A DNA stretch of 64,000 nt from Cristatella mucedo (Eukaryota; Bryozoa; Phylactolaemata; Cristatellidae). The notes below the pieces were generated by a model, which searched no databases, was not told where the DNA came from, and saw only the letters and a list, made by a program, of their open reading frames with translations. The position numbers and the translations under genes are program-made. The stretch covers positions 971,001 through 1,035,000 of the forward strand of contig WPIO01000091.1 in assembly GCA_009760855.2 (NCBI GenBank), in the 5' to 3' direction. Positions 45,128 to 58,502 of this stretch are shown here, one piece after another; the stretch's first letter is position 1, and each line of letters starts with the position of its first letter.

Positions 45128-45262
45128 ATGTAGTGGCAGAAGACCGTCACCAGCATATCCCAGCACCTGCAACCTGGTCAATAGACTTTGCCTGCGGCTA
45201 GACTCGAACCCTGGACATGGGTCGTGAAGTGCAAGCACTTTACCACTTCGCAAGGACCCATG
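45128..45262 (-). mobile_element. SINE family 2 copy
   Basis: Reversed head with B box (GGGTTCGAGTCTAG, reverse complement near 45195-45210) and CATGGGTCGTGAAGTGC, with a diverged body. Confidence 0.68.
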
Positions 45263-45284
45263 TCCTGATCAGGCAAGCAGGAAT

Positions 45285-47200
45285 ATCCTGTTAGTGGCAG
45301 CAAGCACAGTGTCAGCACGCATAAGCACATAAAGGTCGAATCACAGGGACCCAGTAAATGCTGTCCCAAATAGGTGCATTTTTAGTTTCTTTTTAAATGT
45401 TGTCAACTCAGAAGATGTCGTGACATCAGTCGGAAGTGAGTTTCAGGCTTTGGGAGCATACAAACCAATGACACTGTCTCCAAAGGATTTTAGGTTCATA
45501 TGGGGTGTAGGTATTCAATTCGATTAAGAAAAGTGGGTGGTACTATGCTTAGCCTAGTGGGGGAGTAGATCTGATAGGTAGGCTGGAGCCAAAGAATGAA
45601 AGGAGTTAAAAGTGAGTGGCAAAACCTTGAAGTCGATGTGCTACTTGACCCCCAGTGCAGGTCAGCTAGAAGTGGTGTGGCGTGGCAACTGCACTGCTCA
45701 CGACAGCCTAGCTGCAGAGTTTTGCACCAGCTGTAAGCGCATGATTGCACAGGCCGGCAGACCAACAAACAGTGAGTTAAACAAGTCAAGACGGGATCTC
45801 AAAAATCCAAGGACCAATTTAAATGTGGTATCTCTGCCTAAGCAAGCCCGAATTTGTAGTCATGTTATGTAGCTGAAAGTAGGCAGACTTGACTGCGGAG
45901 CTGATGTGGTCGTCTAGTGAAAAATCACTTTGGAACAGAAAACCTAGATTTCGCGCAGATTAAACAGGAAATATGCTAGCAGAGCCGATTTCGATTTTTA
46001 GCATTAACCTTTCTAATTCCTTAATCACACTTGGTTAGTCCATGACTAGTAAGTTGGTTGTATCCTCATTCAACTTAAGAAAGTTTGCTGTTATCCGTGT
46101 TCGGATGTCATCAATACATGCAATAAGGGATTTGAGAGAATTCAATGTCCTGGAGGGCACGGAGAGATTAAACCAAAGGCATAACTGAGTTGTCATCTGC
46201 ATAGAAGTGAAAGCCTAGATTGTGCCTAACAATCACATCGGCAAGAGGGAAAGTATAAACCGTGAAAAGAACCGGACCGAGTACCGAGCCCTGAGGTACC
46301 CCATACTTCAGTGGTTACTCGGGTAATATTGTTCTGTTCCCATCAATACTCTGGAGTCTCCCACTGACAGATAGGACCTGAACCATTGCAGAGCAGTACT
46401 AGTCAGGCCCAGGCGACGAGATGAGAGGCGCTAGAGAAGGACGTTATAATCGATAGCATCAAAAGCTGCAGAAAGATCGAGCAAAACAAGCAGAGAGACT
46501 TTAAGGGTTCTAGACTCCGTGCCAGAAGTAATACTGACTCGGCAGAGTGATTAGCTCTAAAACCGGACTGGAACTTGATAGCTAGGTTTAAAGTTTCAAT
46601 ATGAGTTCAGCTGGTCTGCCATGATTTGTTCCAGTGTCTTTGAAAGGAACACTATAAGGTGGGAAGGATTAAGAGTCAATGAGGGTGGAAGTTTCCCACT
46701 GGGAGGAAGTTGCTCAAGTTTTCTTGCTAGAAAGTTGTTTTCTCAAGTAGTGGCGTGTAGACTACAGCCTTTTTGAAAGGTGCTGGAACATGACCTGACC
46801 TGAGGGTAGTGACATATTTATTTTAGTTATGCATGACAGAAGCAGGTCTATGCACTGTAGAAGCAGGACAGTGGGAACAGGGTGTACAGGACTAGTTGTC
46901 TTCTATGATTGGGATATAACTTCAGGATGAGGTTACTCGTGGCGTGCTTGTGTAGACATTGAGGTGCTGCACGATATTAAGGGACAGGATTCCCGGGGAG
47001 GTGCTGCCACCCTAGGAATGGACTTCCTGATCTTATCTATCTTGCTGACAAAAAAGCTAGAGAAGCGATCAGCTGGATAATCACAAGGATCACCAGGTAA
47101 GGCGCTAGCCTGGGAGCAGCTAAGGAGCCGGTTGATCCTAGACATCAGCATTAACACACAGCAATGAGAAAGAAACAACCTCATCGGCATCAAAAAGCTA
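45285..47200 (-). mobile_element. LINE family A, longest copy
   Basis: A reversed copy about 1.9 kb long. From its 5' side, the frame YPADRFSSFFVSKIDKIRKS (46933-47193) is the conserved linker between endonuclease and RT in L2/CR1-like LINEs. RT blocks with many stops follow, then a C-terminal region like that of the copy at 10006. The exact 3' hairpin is missing; the sequence starts in the 3' UTR. Sense to UNC80. Confidence 0.86.
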
Positions 47201-47219
47201 CTGAGTGGCTCAGATGCGT

Positions 47220-47600
47220 CCTTGGCTGAGACTTAATTGATGCAAAGTCGATGCAGGTGGTGACAGAAACTGTCAGCGAGTTCCAGACTTTCAGTGCATA
47301 CGATCAGAAGACTCTATCAGCTAAAGATTTCACTTTGGTCCAAGGAGCCGGTGAGAGCATCCTGCTTGGGGAGCAAGGAGGTGGGATAAATAGAGGTGTG
47401 AAAGAGAGTGGAGCAACTGTAAGCCAATCAGAAGATCTTGAAATCTATTCGGTGCTAAATAGGAAGGAAGACATACTATTTTGCTGTACATGTCTATGAT
47501 TACAGAAAAAGCTCCAAGAAGTTTGAAGACATATACAGCAAAATGTATCGAACCAAAACAAGAAATTTTTCTAGAGTCAGCTACACCAAACAGAGCTGAA
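47220..47600 (-). mobile_element. LINE-like C-terminal fragment
   Basis: The minus strand shows a degraded ...LADRVF..A.KVWNSL.VSVTT region, analogous to the C-terminus of family A but too diverged to be the same subfamily. Confidence 0.45.
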
Positions 47601-47845
47601 CTCACGTTTAAAATCTCACTCCAACACGTGAATTATTAGTAGAGTTATGCATTTTACAAGGCCCAAACCTACACTGGAAATGAAGCTGCATAAAAGTCAC
47701 AAGAATGCACCTCAACTAGCTTCTCGCATATATCTCGATCTAATAATGTACAACAGGATAGGGTGCAAGTTATATATGATGCAGAGATCGGTAAATTTGT
47801 TATTTGAAGATATGTTGCTTCAGGTTTACATCCGGGTTGGACATT

Positions 47846-48000
47846 TAATGTAATGTAATGTATCTCCGTCTGTAACTCCACAAAGCCATAAAGACTATGT
47901 GAGTGTTAACCAGGAGAGTTTTGGTAAAGCGCACTCACAGCCTAAGCAGCTTTTGGTAACGAATTCGGTAGCCAACAGATTGTAGCCAACAGACATGGTT
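47846..48000 (-). mobile_element. LINE family B 3' tail
   Basis: Reversed: (ATGTA)n repeat, TCTCCGTCTGTAACTCCAC, then GGAGAGTTTTGG and CTCACAGCCTAAG, matching the 3' UTR order of the family B copy at 27790-28447. Confidence 0.8.
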
Positions 48001-48289
48001 TGCATAGCCATTTTTTCTTAAATGTGTAAGTCGTCAGAGCTTCCGATCGGATTTCAAAGCATGTTTAACTTTTGAAAGGTACTATAAACAAATATTCAAT
48101 TTTCGGACAAATTGTATAAGTATTTTGACATTCTCCCTGACAACACCTGTACGTAGCTAAGACAAGTGCAAAAGTATGGTCCATCTTCGGCATTGTGCTA
48201 GCTGCTCAAGCCTAATGACTGCCGACGAAATCCAAAGACGTTTTTCTGGCCTAGAACTGGTGCATGCATAGCCACCTCTTACCTCACCC

Positions 48290-48485
48290 CATCGTAAGCC
48301 AACGGGTAAGGATGCGCTGCACCATCCATCTCGCGGATTCTAGTCCTACAGCATGCAATTCTGCACTGGCCACTGCAAACGGTAAGGACTGGTAGATGAG
48401 TGGTTGTGGGTAGCTGATAGCCGAAAAGGATCGTCTGCCGAAATATAAATGAGGCTGCTGAATCAGCCGATCATTACTTTACTTA
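48290..48485 (+). mobile_element. SINE family 2 copy
   Basis: A degraded tRNA-like head (GTAAGCCAACGGGTAAGG), a CACTGGCCACTGCAAACGG body and the AATGAGGCTGCTGAATCAGC 3' end shared with 22500-22675 and 62800-62965. Confidence 0.72.
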
Positions 48486-49059
48486 TCAGTACGTTGAGGC
48501 CTAGCACTCTTCGTGGTCGCTTGCTCCAACTCCGAACAAAATAATGCACGGACCGACGATGCTGACCAGCATAAGCAGGATTCGGCAATAGCGCTACTCT
48601 CACGTGATGCACTTGCACTGGCTCTAAATACTGCTCCTCACTCTTACTGCTCATCACTCCGACTGCCCAGGCAGGGCGTCCCTGCCAACCCCTCCCCTTT
48701 TTTATGAACTTTCCGAAATGCTCCAGTCCCAACCGTACCATTGCATATCCTATCCTTGGGCTGAAGATGCCGTTCCTCTGATCTCCGGTTTATCCCGGGG
48801 GCATCTCCTCTGCTGCCTGCCAATGCGACTCTGCTACTGGCTGCAGCTCCAATGCTGCCAGCTACTAAACGTTCTCTGCCAGCTGCCGCTGCTCCTCTGC
48901 TGCAAGGAATTGTACCGTCCCACAGGCCTTGCTCTACACGCCAGGCTCAGCCTCAGAGATTGAAGTCTTCCCCAATGCATCTTTGGCCTTGGCAGCATAA
49001 TCTGACTCGTTATTTCTGTCGGCAAGTTGCTTTCTGTCGGACCTGCTTACAAAGCGATA

Positions 49060-49660
49060 CCACAGCCGAACTGGCTCACTGGTTAGTGGCATCCCATCTT
49101 GACTCCTGCAGCTCGCTACTTACAGGCCTTCCTGCCTGCGCAATGCAACACTAACAGATGGTGAAAAACTCTTCAGTTCAGGCTTGCCCTTCAGTCGTCT
49201 CAGCATTCGTCACGCAAAATTTTAATCTATTGCAGTTCGTGAATTCAGTTCGCATGCACGAAAGGTCTGGATCTAGATTCTGGTTTGTGTCACCACAATG
49301 ACTTTGATTCATTTAAGCATCACATAAAGGTACATCTGTTCCATGCGGCTTTCTTTTCACCCTTTCAGTGATCGTTTTTTGTTCCTGTTGCTTTGCATGC
49401 TTATTTGTGCTCGATTAAGTGCCCATAACTAGCTACAGATCCTACTAACCTGTGGCCGTGAGTGTTTGCTCGTATTCTTATGCATGTTGGCCCTAAGCAT
49501 GATACTTGCGTACCTTTTTGCTTGCTTGCCTGAGCATGTCACACCGTGCCTGTCAGTAACCTTGGTTATTGCTTCTCTTGCAGCAGGTTTTTAAAGGGCC
49601 TAGATAAAGATTCAGGTCTCTTAATGCTGGATGCAAACGGTCTATTATCATCATTATTAT
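49060..49660 (+). mobile_element. LINE family A-like copy
   Basis: [21 protein letters not shown] thumb motif, then a decayed C-terminus, 3' UTR with GCATGTTGGCCCTAAGCATG, a degraded hairpin and ATT repeats. Confidence 0.78.
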
Positions 49661-50165
49661 GAGTATTATCGTTAATGTCACCTCTAACACAACATGCCAC
49701 TTCTCACCGACCTGCACTGGCTTCCCATCATGCAGCATATCGAATTCCAGGTTCTGCCGCCTACTTTCAGGCACCATTAGTCCCCTGCTCCAAAATTTTC
49801 GTCCGAACAACTTCCCAGCCTCAGCCATTAGGCATCGAACCAGCCACTCCACTGACTTTCGGAGTTTAGCTGTGCCTCTAACCAATCTCAAGTTCTATGA
49901 AGACTGTACCTTCAGTTCTTATGGATCCAAAGCGGGAACTAACTTCTGGCTGACGTCACAACACAACCTGACTGAGGGGACATTTCAATCCGTTCCTCAC
50001 AGCATTTGCTGTCCAGGATGAGTTTCCGCCCATGTGCTTTTGAGATCTGCTGCTGTGCATGGTATCATTAAGCGAGTGACATGCTTGCATTCCAGCATAT
50101 GTATAATGTCTAGAGAGAGATTACACTCTCTCCAGTTCTCAATTAGTATTATGATTATTATTATT
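49661..50165 (+). mobile_element. Second LINE fragment in tandem
   Basis: Starts at the LLTDLHWLPIMQHIEFQ segment of the RT C-terminus and ends with GTCTAGAGAGAGATTACACT and ATT repeats. It lies directly after the previous copy's tail. Confidence 0.75.
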
Positions 50166-51149
50166 GCTACTTTCTTGTTCATCACTCTTCCGGTCTTAAT
50201 TACAGCAAGCTGTTCCCACCACAATCTAAATCTCTGAGCCATAAACACAACCTCTTCGTCTGTTATTAGGATGTGCAGCCATACGAATTCTTAGCACAGC
50301 TGACGGTAACCTTCTTTAGCGACCGACAACAGCTCCTAGCTTATCACGAGCTGCCAAGCAGATGCACAGGTATTACACGTGTGTCAGTAGCACTCTAGCT
50401 GAGCTCGAGCTGCAGGAGCAGCCGCAATATGAGCATCTGTGACCACGATAAAAAAAAACCTGGTACCTGAACACCAGCAGACCAACCCGGAGCTGTTAAA
50501 GATTTAGGTCGGTACTATTAGGTTGGTTTTGGAAAACCAGATTATGATATCAATTGATACATGAGCATACACTTGCTAAACAGACAACATGAACACACGT
50601 ACATAAAGTACTGTAACAGATGCCTGCAAGTAACTTGCCAAGCAATTGGGGCCCGTCGATAGTCCAGGCCCCGCCCCTGAAGCAGGCCTCAGCACATCTC
50701 CTGAGGTTAGGCCGAAGGGCAAACTAGGTTAGGAAGCGACAGCAGCCAAAGTGCAACCCGTGCCAACCCATACTACCCGTGCAGCAACTTAGTTCACGGT
50801 GCAGAATGGTACATAGTAAACCTGTATTTTGGCTTCCAGCTACAGTATTTACGTAGCAACAGGCAGACCTCAATGAAACAGCTGAGCTTCGATCGATCGG
50901 CTGAAGCGCCGGGCCAATCGATGGACAGTGAATCCACCAATCACTACAGAGCAGTGGCAGAAAATAAAGAAACATATTCTCTGCCTGGTAAACCGGTTTA
51001 AGTGCCTTGCACTAAGGGGACTCAAACCCGCAGGAGGAATCCACAAAGGTCGTGGTGCATGCAAAGAGGCGGATAGCACTTAAACTGTGCAAAACTACTA
51101 GACTCTTAAATTTATATGCGTTTTCGATAAAAAAAAAATAAAGTGCACT

Positions 51150-52640
51150 TGATAATAATAGAACAAGTCAGCAGAGCACCTTAAGATAACTAGGTTTTAG
51201 TTCTAGGCACCATGTGTATTTTGTAAGGGAAACATGTCTACTATTAATGATAACATGCCCAGTGAAAGCCCTCATAAGCACAAAAAGGGCGATTCGTGCG
51301 ACCCAAAAAAATATTGTGGCAAACAAGTACATCTTTACTTCCTTTTTAAGACCTCATCAATTCAGGGACTGCCGTGAGGTCAGACCGGACAGAGTTCCAG
51401 GCTTTGGGAGCACACAAACTACAAGCATGGTCTCAGAAGTATTTGATGCTAGTTAGCAGCACAGCTAAATGCCTTGAATCTAAATCGGAGGATGTTGATG
51501 TTACGACGTCTGGCCTGATTGGGAAGTAGTTATGTAGAGTGGATAAAGAGAATTAATAGACCTCAAATGACTGACAGAACCCCCCCCCCCCAGTCGATAC
51601 GCGCTCGGGAGCCTGTGCAGGTCGGTGACAAATGATGTACTGTGGCAATTTCGACATTCACGACAGACAAGCCTAGCTGCAGAGTTTTGCACAAATTGCA
51701 TATGCCTTATTGCACAGGTCGGAAGACCTGCGAGTAGTCTACCTCTGTCTAAGTAAGCCCCAAATTTTTGCCTTGGCAAGGTAGCTGAAAGCAGGCTGGT
51801 TCAAATGTGGAGCTGATACGGTTGTTTTATAAAAAGTCACAGCAGAGCAAGTTATCCAGATTGTGTGCAGGTGCTACAGGAGATATGCTATCCAAGCCTA
51901 TTTTGAGGGGTACATTTTCTGATTTCTCGGCGACTAGCTTTTCCTATAACTAGCAAGTTGGTTTTTATTGTCATTCAATTTGAGAAAGTTTGCTGTCATC
52001 TAAGGGAGAATGATATCAGCAATACAAGCAGCAAGAGAATTAAGAATTTGGCTCCTGCAGGTGAGCTTCGAGGGATCAAAGTCAAGGTACAGCTATGCGT
52101 CATCTGCATTAAAATGAATGCCTAGATTGTGCTTGGCGATTACATCGGCAAGAGAGAGTATAAATTGCGAAAGAAGTGGGCCAAGCACAGGTTCCCCGGG
52201 GTATCCCATACTTCTGAGGTTTCTTTAATGACTGCCGCCCATTGACATAAACACTTTGGAGTCTCCCTCTGCGGTAGGACCTCAACCTTTGTAGTGCAGT
52301 GCCAGTGATGCCCAGGTGAGATGACAGGTGCTCAAGAAGGACTTGGCAATTGATAGCATCACACCGAGCCGAACAATCAAGCAAAGCTGGCAGAGGAACT
52401 CTACCAAAGTCTGCATTCCTGGGGTGGGTACGTACTAGCAGTTGAAGCTTTGATAGAAGAGTTAAGCAGGCTTGCCACTACTCATTCCAGTATCTTTAGC
52501 AGGAATAGCAATAGGGAGACTAGGTGAATGCTGATGAACATCTCTTGGTCAGTGTTGATTTCTTAAAGAGTGGCCCAAGGATGGCATTTCAGAAGGATGC
52601 AAGAACAAGACCTGATACTAGTGACATATTTATTCAGTTA
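51150..52640 (-). mobile_element. LINE family A copy, diverged
   Basis: Reversed. The frame at 52109-52384 reads LLEHLSSHLGITGTALQRLR, then SVYVNGRQS and a damaged GIPRG block 4. 3' parts at 51300-51780 match the C-terminus and thumb. Many stops and deletions. Confidence 0.83.
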
Positions 52641-53359
52641 GTTATGCAGGGCTGCATTCTATGCATCTCAGAAGGTGAAAATGGCTATAGCGTATAGAGA
52701 GCCGGTGGTCTTCTTAGACAGGCAGAAGGAACTTCTAGATACGGTCATTAGTGGCAGGTTTGGGGCAGACACCCTGGGAAACAGACACTCTGATTCAGGT
52801 TTTTGGGAAGTCCAGAAGAAATCGAACAAGAGAGAAAGCAGAAGTAACATGTGCATATGTAATTTTTTATTTTCTGGATTCACACTTGCAAGAGGACCAT
52901 TGATGACTCTGAAAACCATCAGGTGCACCTACTTCTCGAATCTCTAGAGAATTCGGCTTTGCCGTACATGCGTGTCAGACAAGTCATAATGGTGGCCATA
53001 TATAAATCTTATGATCACAAAGGATTCTGCTATCGTGATCTTGTTATGTGCCTACTTAACTTCAAGGATCATTGCCGAATGTTACTTATCTATGTTATTT
53101 CTTCGTATGAGCAGGGCAGCAATGAGTTTCTTAAGACATGCAATTTGAAAAACACTGATATTGAGAAATTATTTAATATTTTTTAAACTAGGTCTTATTG
53201 ATCTTCATCCGGACTCTCTCCTGACAGCCTGAAAACTCTCATTGTTACAGTAAACTCGAAAGTATGCTCGATCGTACTCCCTATGTATTAAAGACACAGA
53301 GACTCCTTCCTATTTACCAAGTAACTTTAAAAAATAGTACTGCATAGAGCAAAGGCTTT

Positions 53360-53740
53360 AACCCTATTTTAAGTAGTCTGGGTCTTAAAGACTGGTGACG
53401 ACCGAAGGTTATGCTCTCCACATCCTAGACTGTGGAACTCACTTCCACAAATCTTAAAAAACAACATCTTTCCAGCTGCTGAGTCTGGCATATCTTTTCC
53501 AGCCGTCAGGAGCAGCAACTGACATTCTAGTCACTTCTCCGACTGACCTCCCACTCAGCTTTGCTTCTCACCTCCTTATTGCCACATGAGATGGAGTCGG
53601 TTGGCTACCATGTGTACATGGAAAGCCAATTAGGCTTTGAGTGCCTTCACTATACAAAACTCTCCGCCAAAACACCAAATTTGTCATTGTGACTTAACAG
53701 AGTGCCATTCAGACTACCTACATACTTGTGCCTACAACTA
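53360..53740 (+). mobile_element. LINE family B 3' end
   Basis: CATCCTAGACTGTGGAACTC and following 3' UTR aligned with 2735-3105 and 28117-28447. The terminal TACAT repeat is not preserved. Confidence 0.75.
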
Positions 53741-54429
53741 ACACAGCTGCTTATTGTTATACGTTGGAAACCACTCAGTGGTTTTGTGTTGTGATGCTGG
53801 CTGACAGAGCCGGAAACGACGGTAAACTGTGTTTGCTAGAGCTCATGGCAAGCTGCGTCCAACCGACCCAACACCCTCAGATCCCATGAAAACCGAGCAG
53901 AACATTGGTCTCTCAGTCCAAGATCACCTGTAGGCGGGTTAGGTGGTAGCCTTAGGTCCTTCTATTGACTATACTTGTCTCGTGGACTTTTGCACTCTCC
54001 ACATTCTCACTTGGGCTATCGGTTGAGGGCCTAATGGATCCTTCAATATCAGCAGTAGCAAGGTTCAAATGGGAGTCAACAGCTGCCGTGGTTTGTCTGC
54101 TCAAACTGATGCCTCCAGCAGATGATGAGTCCGGCGATGGCAGCTAGCCTCTGCAGCAGATGCCATGGCTGGACATCGATCAACATTTTCGCAGTGGCAT
54201 TGCTGCTAATGCTGAATCTGCTCTACCCCTTTCATGCCTCGGCCGTGCGTTCTGCCAGTGTCACCAAGTCATGGTTTGGCATAACTTCTCCCTACCAAAG
54301 CTAGTTTAGGTAGCACAGCAAAGTGCCAGCACAGTATTCTAGGTCTACCTGCAGAGCTGGTTTTATGTTCCTGGCAACCAGATCGAAGGTGTCTTCTGGC
54401 AATCCCTTTCCCCACACTAGGCCACATAA

Positions 54430-54582
54430 CTGAGAAAGAGGGAGACAGAGAGGCAGAGACAGAGAGTGAGTGAAAGAGAGAGAGAGAGACAGAGATACAG
54501 AGAGAGACAGCAAAAGAGAGAGAGAGAGAGACAGAGAGAAATACAGAGAGACAGCAAGAGAGACAGACAGAGAGACAGAGAT
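54430..54582. repeat. (GA)n/(GACA)n imperfect repeat
   Basis: GAGA with regular ACA interruptions over about 150 bases. Confidence 0.93.
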
Positions 54583-55469
54583 GAGCCGGCAATGATCTGA
54601 GGACGCTTTGTTTCGAGTGGTTGTTCAAAGTAGGGGTAATGCATGTGCCCAAGTTAGGGCTGAGTAATAACTGTGGACTGGGCCAGTACCTTCACAGGAG
54701 CTGGTCAATGCAGGTTGTGTGTGCCATAGTTGACTACGCCCCCTTTGAAAGTTTGTAGGAAGAGCTCTTTAGGTGGTAAGGTGCCAAGCAAAATTCTGGA
54801 TACTGTCAGTCTGCAGCAAAACGGTAGATTTGTGAGAAGTTAATAGTCACCAGTTTGTCAGAGGCAAGTATGTCAGAGCTAGATCCGAATCGAGCCAAGA
54901 GTGTCCATTGAGTATAGATCGTGGTAAAGGAACTGTTGCCTCCCTAATGCAAAACATTTCAGACCACTTCGGGGACACATCTACCACGAATCCAAATAGT
55001 AGTTGTAAAGAGGAGCAGCAAAGTGAGAGCATAAATTTACTGCAATGTGAGCAGCCCTGACTAATGGATTTCATTCGTTCTTTATGACAGGCCATCGGGA
55101 ATAATGCCAAGCAGTGAATTTCTTCACTCTCGATGCCAATGAGGCCACAGTGAAATCTGTATAGAAGCAAACCACCAGGCTAGCTGACTGAATCCACAAT
55201 GCCGGGTAAACTGCACCCACTGTTTACGGCCAGAAGATGCTGGTGACTTGGGCTGTCCTATCGACTAACCAATTTACAATCACCTACGTTATTATCCAGA
55301 TTCGTCTCATGATATAGATAAGAAGATTGCAGCATGCCAGCTGCTCGTGTCTCCCCAATTTTGGCTCAAAGCAGTTAGTCAGTTGTTCAAAAGAGTTGTT
55401 CAGGCACCATCTGCATTGCTACAGGTCGATGAACGATCAGATGCCCTCGGGATCGCCCCAGCCACCATC

Positions 55470-55795
55470 AATAATAATAATGATAATAATAATAACAATA
55501 ATGCACTCGATAAAGCGCCCTCAGAGAACTCAATCTCTTTCTAGGCGCTTTACATTTGCTGCAAAGGGAAATGCAGCTGAATGGTGAGTAATATCATGCT
55601 TGATAAACAACATGACTAACATGGTTAGCGGTGACATGTACCGGGTCAGCATGCAAATGTGGTTAGTGGGTCAGCATGCAAATGTGGTTAGTGGCAGCAG
55701 GCACAGTGTCAGCATACATAAGCACGTGAAGGACGAATCACAGGGACGCACTCAATGCTGTCCTAAAAAGGTGCGCTTTTAAGATCAACTCAAAC
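55470..55795 (-). mobile_element. LINE family A 3' end
   Basis: Reversed ATT-type repeats (55470-55503), a well-kept hairpin (55512-55555), 3' UTR with a local 26-base duplication of the GTCAGCATGCAAATGTGG segment (about 55645-55692) and the last codons. Confidence 0.88.
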
Positions 55796-56034
55796 ACCAA
55801 ACCTTTGACCTCAAAGGCTTTTAAGATCAGCTCAGCGCTGGGGGGGCTCTGGGAGGGCTTCCTTATCCCTCCAAGGACAACGCTTCCAGTCTTCTTACAA
55901 TAAGCTCCCCCTTGAGTCAAACTATACAAACAAACTTTACAAACAAACACCGTGTCAAAATCTTTCCACTGTGTGATGGCTGCCACCATCACAGGCAGCA
56001 CCTTGATCTGTACACGCCTAGGGTTTATCTTGAA

Positions 56035-56175
56035 ACCCTGATTTGGCACAGGGGTGCGATGCTCGCCTTTCACGACTAAGGTCTTGGGCTCGAGCCCAGT
56101 GGCATATATAAAGCGATTGGATAGATGGATAGAGCTTAAGTTCTCTAAGAATGCTATCGGAATGAATTTTACTTA
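56035..56175 (+). mobile_element. SINE family 1 copy
   Basis: Head with GGTCTTGGGCTCGAGCCCAG as B box region, then a diverged tail (AAGCGATTGGATAGATGG ... TTAAGTTCTCTAAGAATGC). Confidence 0.72.
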
Positions 56176-58145
56176 ACTACTTATATTAAATCGGCACTGT
56201 GTGCTACCAATCCTGCTATGGATTTCATCTTAAATCACTTGCAGTGGCTTGGGTTCCTTGGCATTTACATGCGCTAGATTTCCTCAGTACTTTAGCACAG
56301 CAACATTACTACACACTACTAGAGGCTAAAAAAATGGTTACAGTGTCAGGCAGGGGTCTAGAGTATTACGATTGCCTCGAGGACAGTATCCCAGTTTCAA
56401 AGTCCTGGGTCCCTCACGGCTCGAATTCTGCTGACAGTAGAATCTTTCACCGGTCAAGTAGGCCAACATTGCCAATCGTCGTAGCCCAATGGCATGGGGA
56501 TAGCAGGAGCGTAATCAGCTGAGCACACCCTACAGAAGCAGCAGCAGCAGTAGCATGTGTCCAACCATGCGGAGCGAGGCCACTCCAGGCAAAGCACCAG
56601 CCAGCAAGTGCAACCAACCATACAACAGCCAGTCGTCCTTCACGGCTGGTAGCACGTGGTTCTCCAAAGTTGATTATTGCTCAACTTGCCAACTGCATCC
56701 TCAGCCAACAGTGAGTGCAGCGCAGCCAGGAGGTAAAAGCACAGTATGAACGAAGGTGACAGCAGCAAGGTAGCACGCTGTGCGGGATGCAAGCCTACAC
56801 TATCGGGGCCTGCGCAGAAGTCGAGTGCGATCGAGGCAGCACTTCGCAACAAAATAGCAAGCGACATAGCAGATCCCGAGCAGTATGGCTGCCCCCATGG
56901 GGTGGCGTAAAGCAGTGGTGCAAAGCAGGTGCCCGGCCTACCGCATGTCGGCCAAGCGATGCAGAGCCCAGCCTTACCAAGTCGGCCTGACTCTCGGTGC
57001 AAAGCTGACTTGATTTAATGGCACTTCTAATCACACATAATAACATTATCCACGGCCATATCTATGGCCAATCAATAGTCATTACACGATTCCCCAAGGA
57101 ATAAGGACTCCCGGCCGTCGAAGGGTTGCCTCTGATCATTGCTACAGCTATTCACATGCCACTGAATGGGCACACGGGCAGAGTCTGGGCTGCCGATTAC
57201 TCGACAGCATCTTTATCTGCATCGTTGTACGATGGTAGAGCCGAGAGCAGCATTGCAGCCCTAGAGAAACTTGACAGAGGCCGTGGCAGCCACCGCGACT
57301 CGCTCGAACAGTTCGTGCTGTGCACTACTTCATCGGTGTGCCCAATTTCCTGCTAAAACAACCAAGACCTCATATCTACATAGGGCTTCAGCAGCGGCAG
57401 CATGCAGTGAAAGCAGGATGCAAGCAGGCGTGTGAAGCGGCCGCTGCTGCAGCTGCACGCTGCATGCTTCTCTAATGCAGGAAATGCAGTAACTCTTGAG
57501 TAAACCGTCCCTCACGCCACCCCGAGCAGGCAGCAGTGCGCTGCAACCAGCCTGCAGCCGCCCTCCATGGCCGGCGGCAGCGCCTGGTTCTGTTGCGACT
57601 GAGAGCATATCCTTGATCATTCGACAGCCTCTTGCCCCCCACCCTCTTTTCGAGCACTGCATGTGCCCGGCCAGAGACAAAGAGACTTATACCGGAAGCA
57701 GCTGAGGCCGGTTGGGTTGGCCAGTCTGCAGGTCATGTATAATCCGGCCAGTTGCACAAAGGGAGGACCTGAATGTGTACCGAAGCCAAGGGTTAATTAC
57801 AGGCTTCTGCTGCTCCTATTGCAGGTGCCTGTCTTAATTTGCCAGTTAGGCACTTTGAAGGTTAGCCAGAGCCGGCAGACGAGCCAATGGCAACTAAGGA
57901 CTTCTTAGCTAAGTTATGCCGGTCCATTAGCAGCCTGCCAGCCTGCCTGAGTAACGGCCAGCACTCCAGCTGCCTACCACCACCCACCCAATTTCTCAGG
58001 CAGCAGCAGCAGCAGGCTCTTCTGAGCCGGAGCCAGCACAATCAGCGCCCTGCCCACTCGGGGCAGGCCACTATGGCAAGCTCAAGGAGTGACAACGTCT
58101 GGCGGAGCCCCTGCGCGCGCGACAACGCAGCGCCGTTGCTCTTAC

Positions 58146-58194
58146 CAGGCACGAGGCCTCACACTGCTTTGACAGCTTCGGTCTCAGGAAGGGG
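58146..58194 (-). CDS. UNC80: UNC80 exon 2 (FLRPKLSKQ block)
   Basis: A 49-base microexon with acceptor CTCTCGTTGCAG and donor GCCTG/GTAAGA, phase 2 to 0. It encodes (S)PFLRPKLSKQCEASCL, against vertebrate SAFLRPKLGKQYEASCV. Its first base completes the serine codon begun in exon 1, and it ends where exon 3 begins with SFER. Twelve of 17 residues match, so this tiny exon is secure. Confidence 0.96.
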
Positions 58195-58342
58195 CTGCAA
58201 CGAGAGCGGCAGCAGCAGAGGGCTACAGTGGCCCAGGTGGCTGAGGACTAGCATCAATGGTCTAGGCACAGGGGCAATGTCTCGAAAGCAAATGTATACA
58301 GACCAACAAACATATTTAGCGCAATGACAGGACAAGTCCAGC

Positions 58343-58382
<40 letters not shown>

Positions 58383-58418
58383 ACACACACACACACGTGC
58401 ACACACACACACACACGT

Positions 58419-58502
<84 letters not shown>

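Larger units (their letters stand above)
44922..58145. other. UNC80: UNC80 intron 2 (13.2 kb)
   Basis: The largest intron. It is packed with LINEs on both strands (45285-47200, 47220-47600, 47846-48000, 49060-49660, 49661-50165, 51150-52640, 53360-53740, 55470-55795), SINEs (45128-45262, 48290-48485, 56035-56175) and a GA-rich repeat (54430-54582). No exon was found. A signal-peptide-like frame at 54144-54304 and GC-rich frames at 56.5-58.0 kb lack supporting evidence. Confidence 0.7.

Noticed and set aside
54144-54304. Short plus-strand frame that looks like a signal peptide with a hydrophobic core.
   Set aside because: No convincing donor follows, no downstream exon fits, and it lies in UNC80 intron 2 among decayed repeats.
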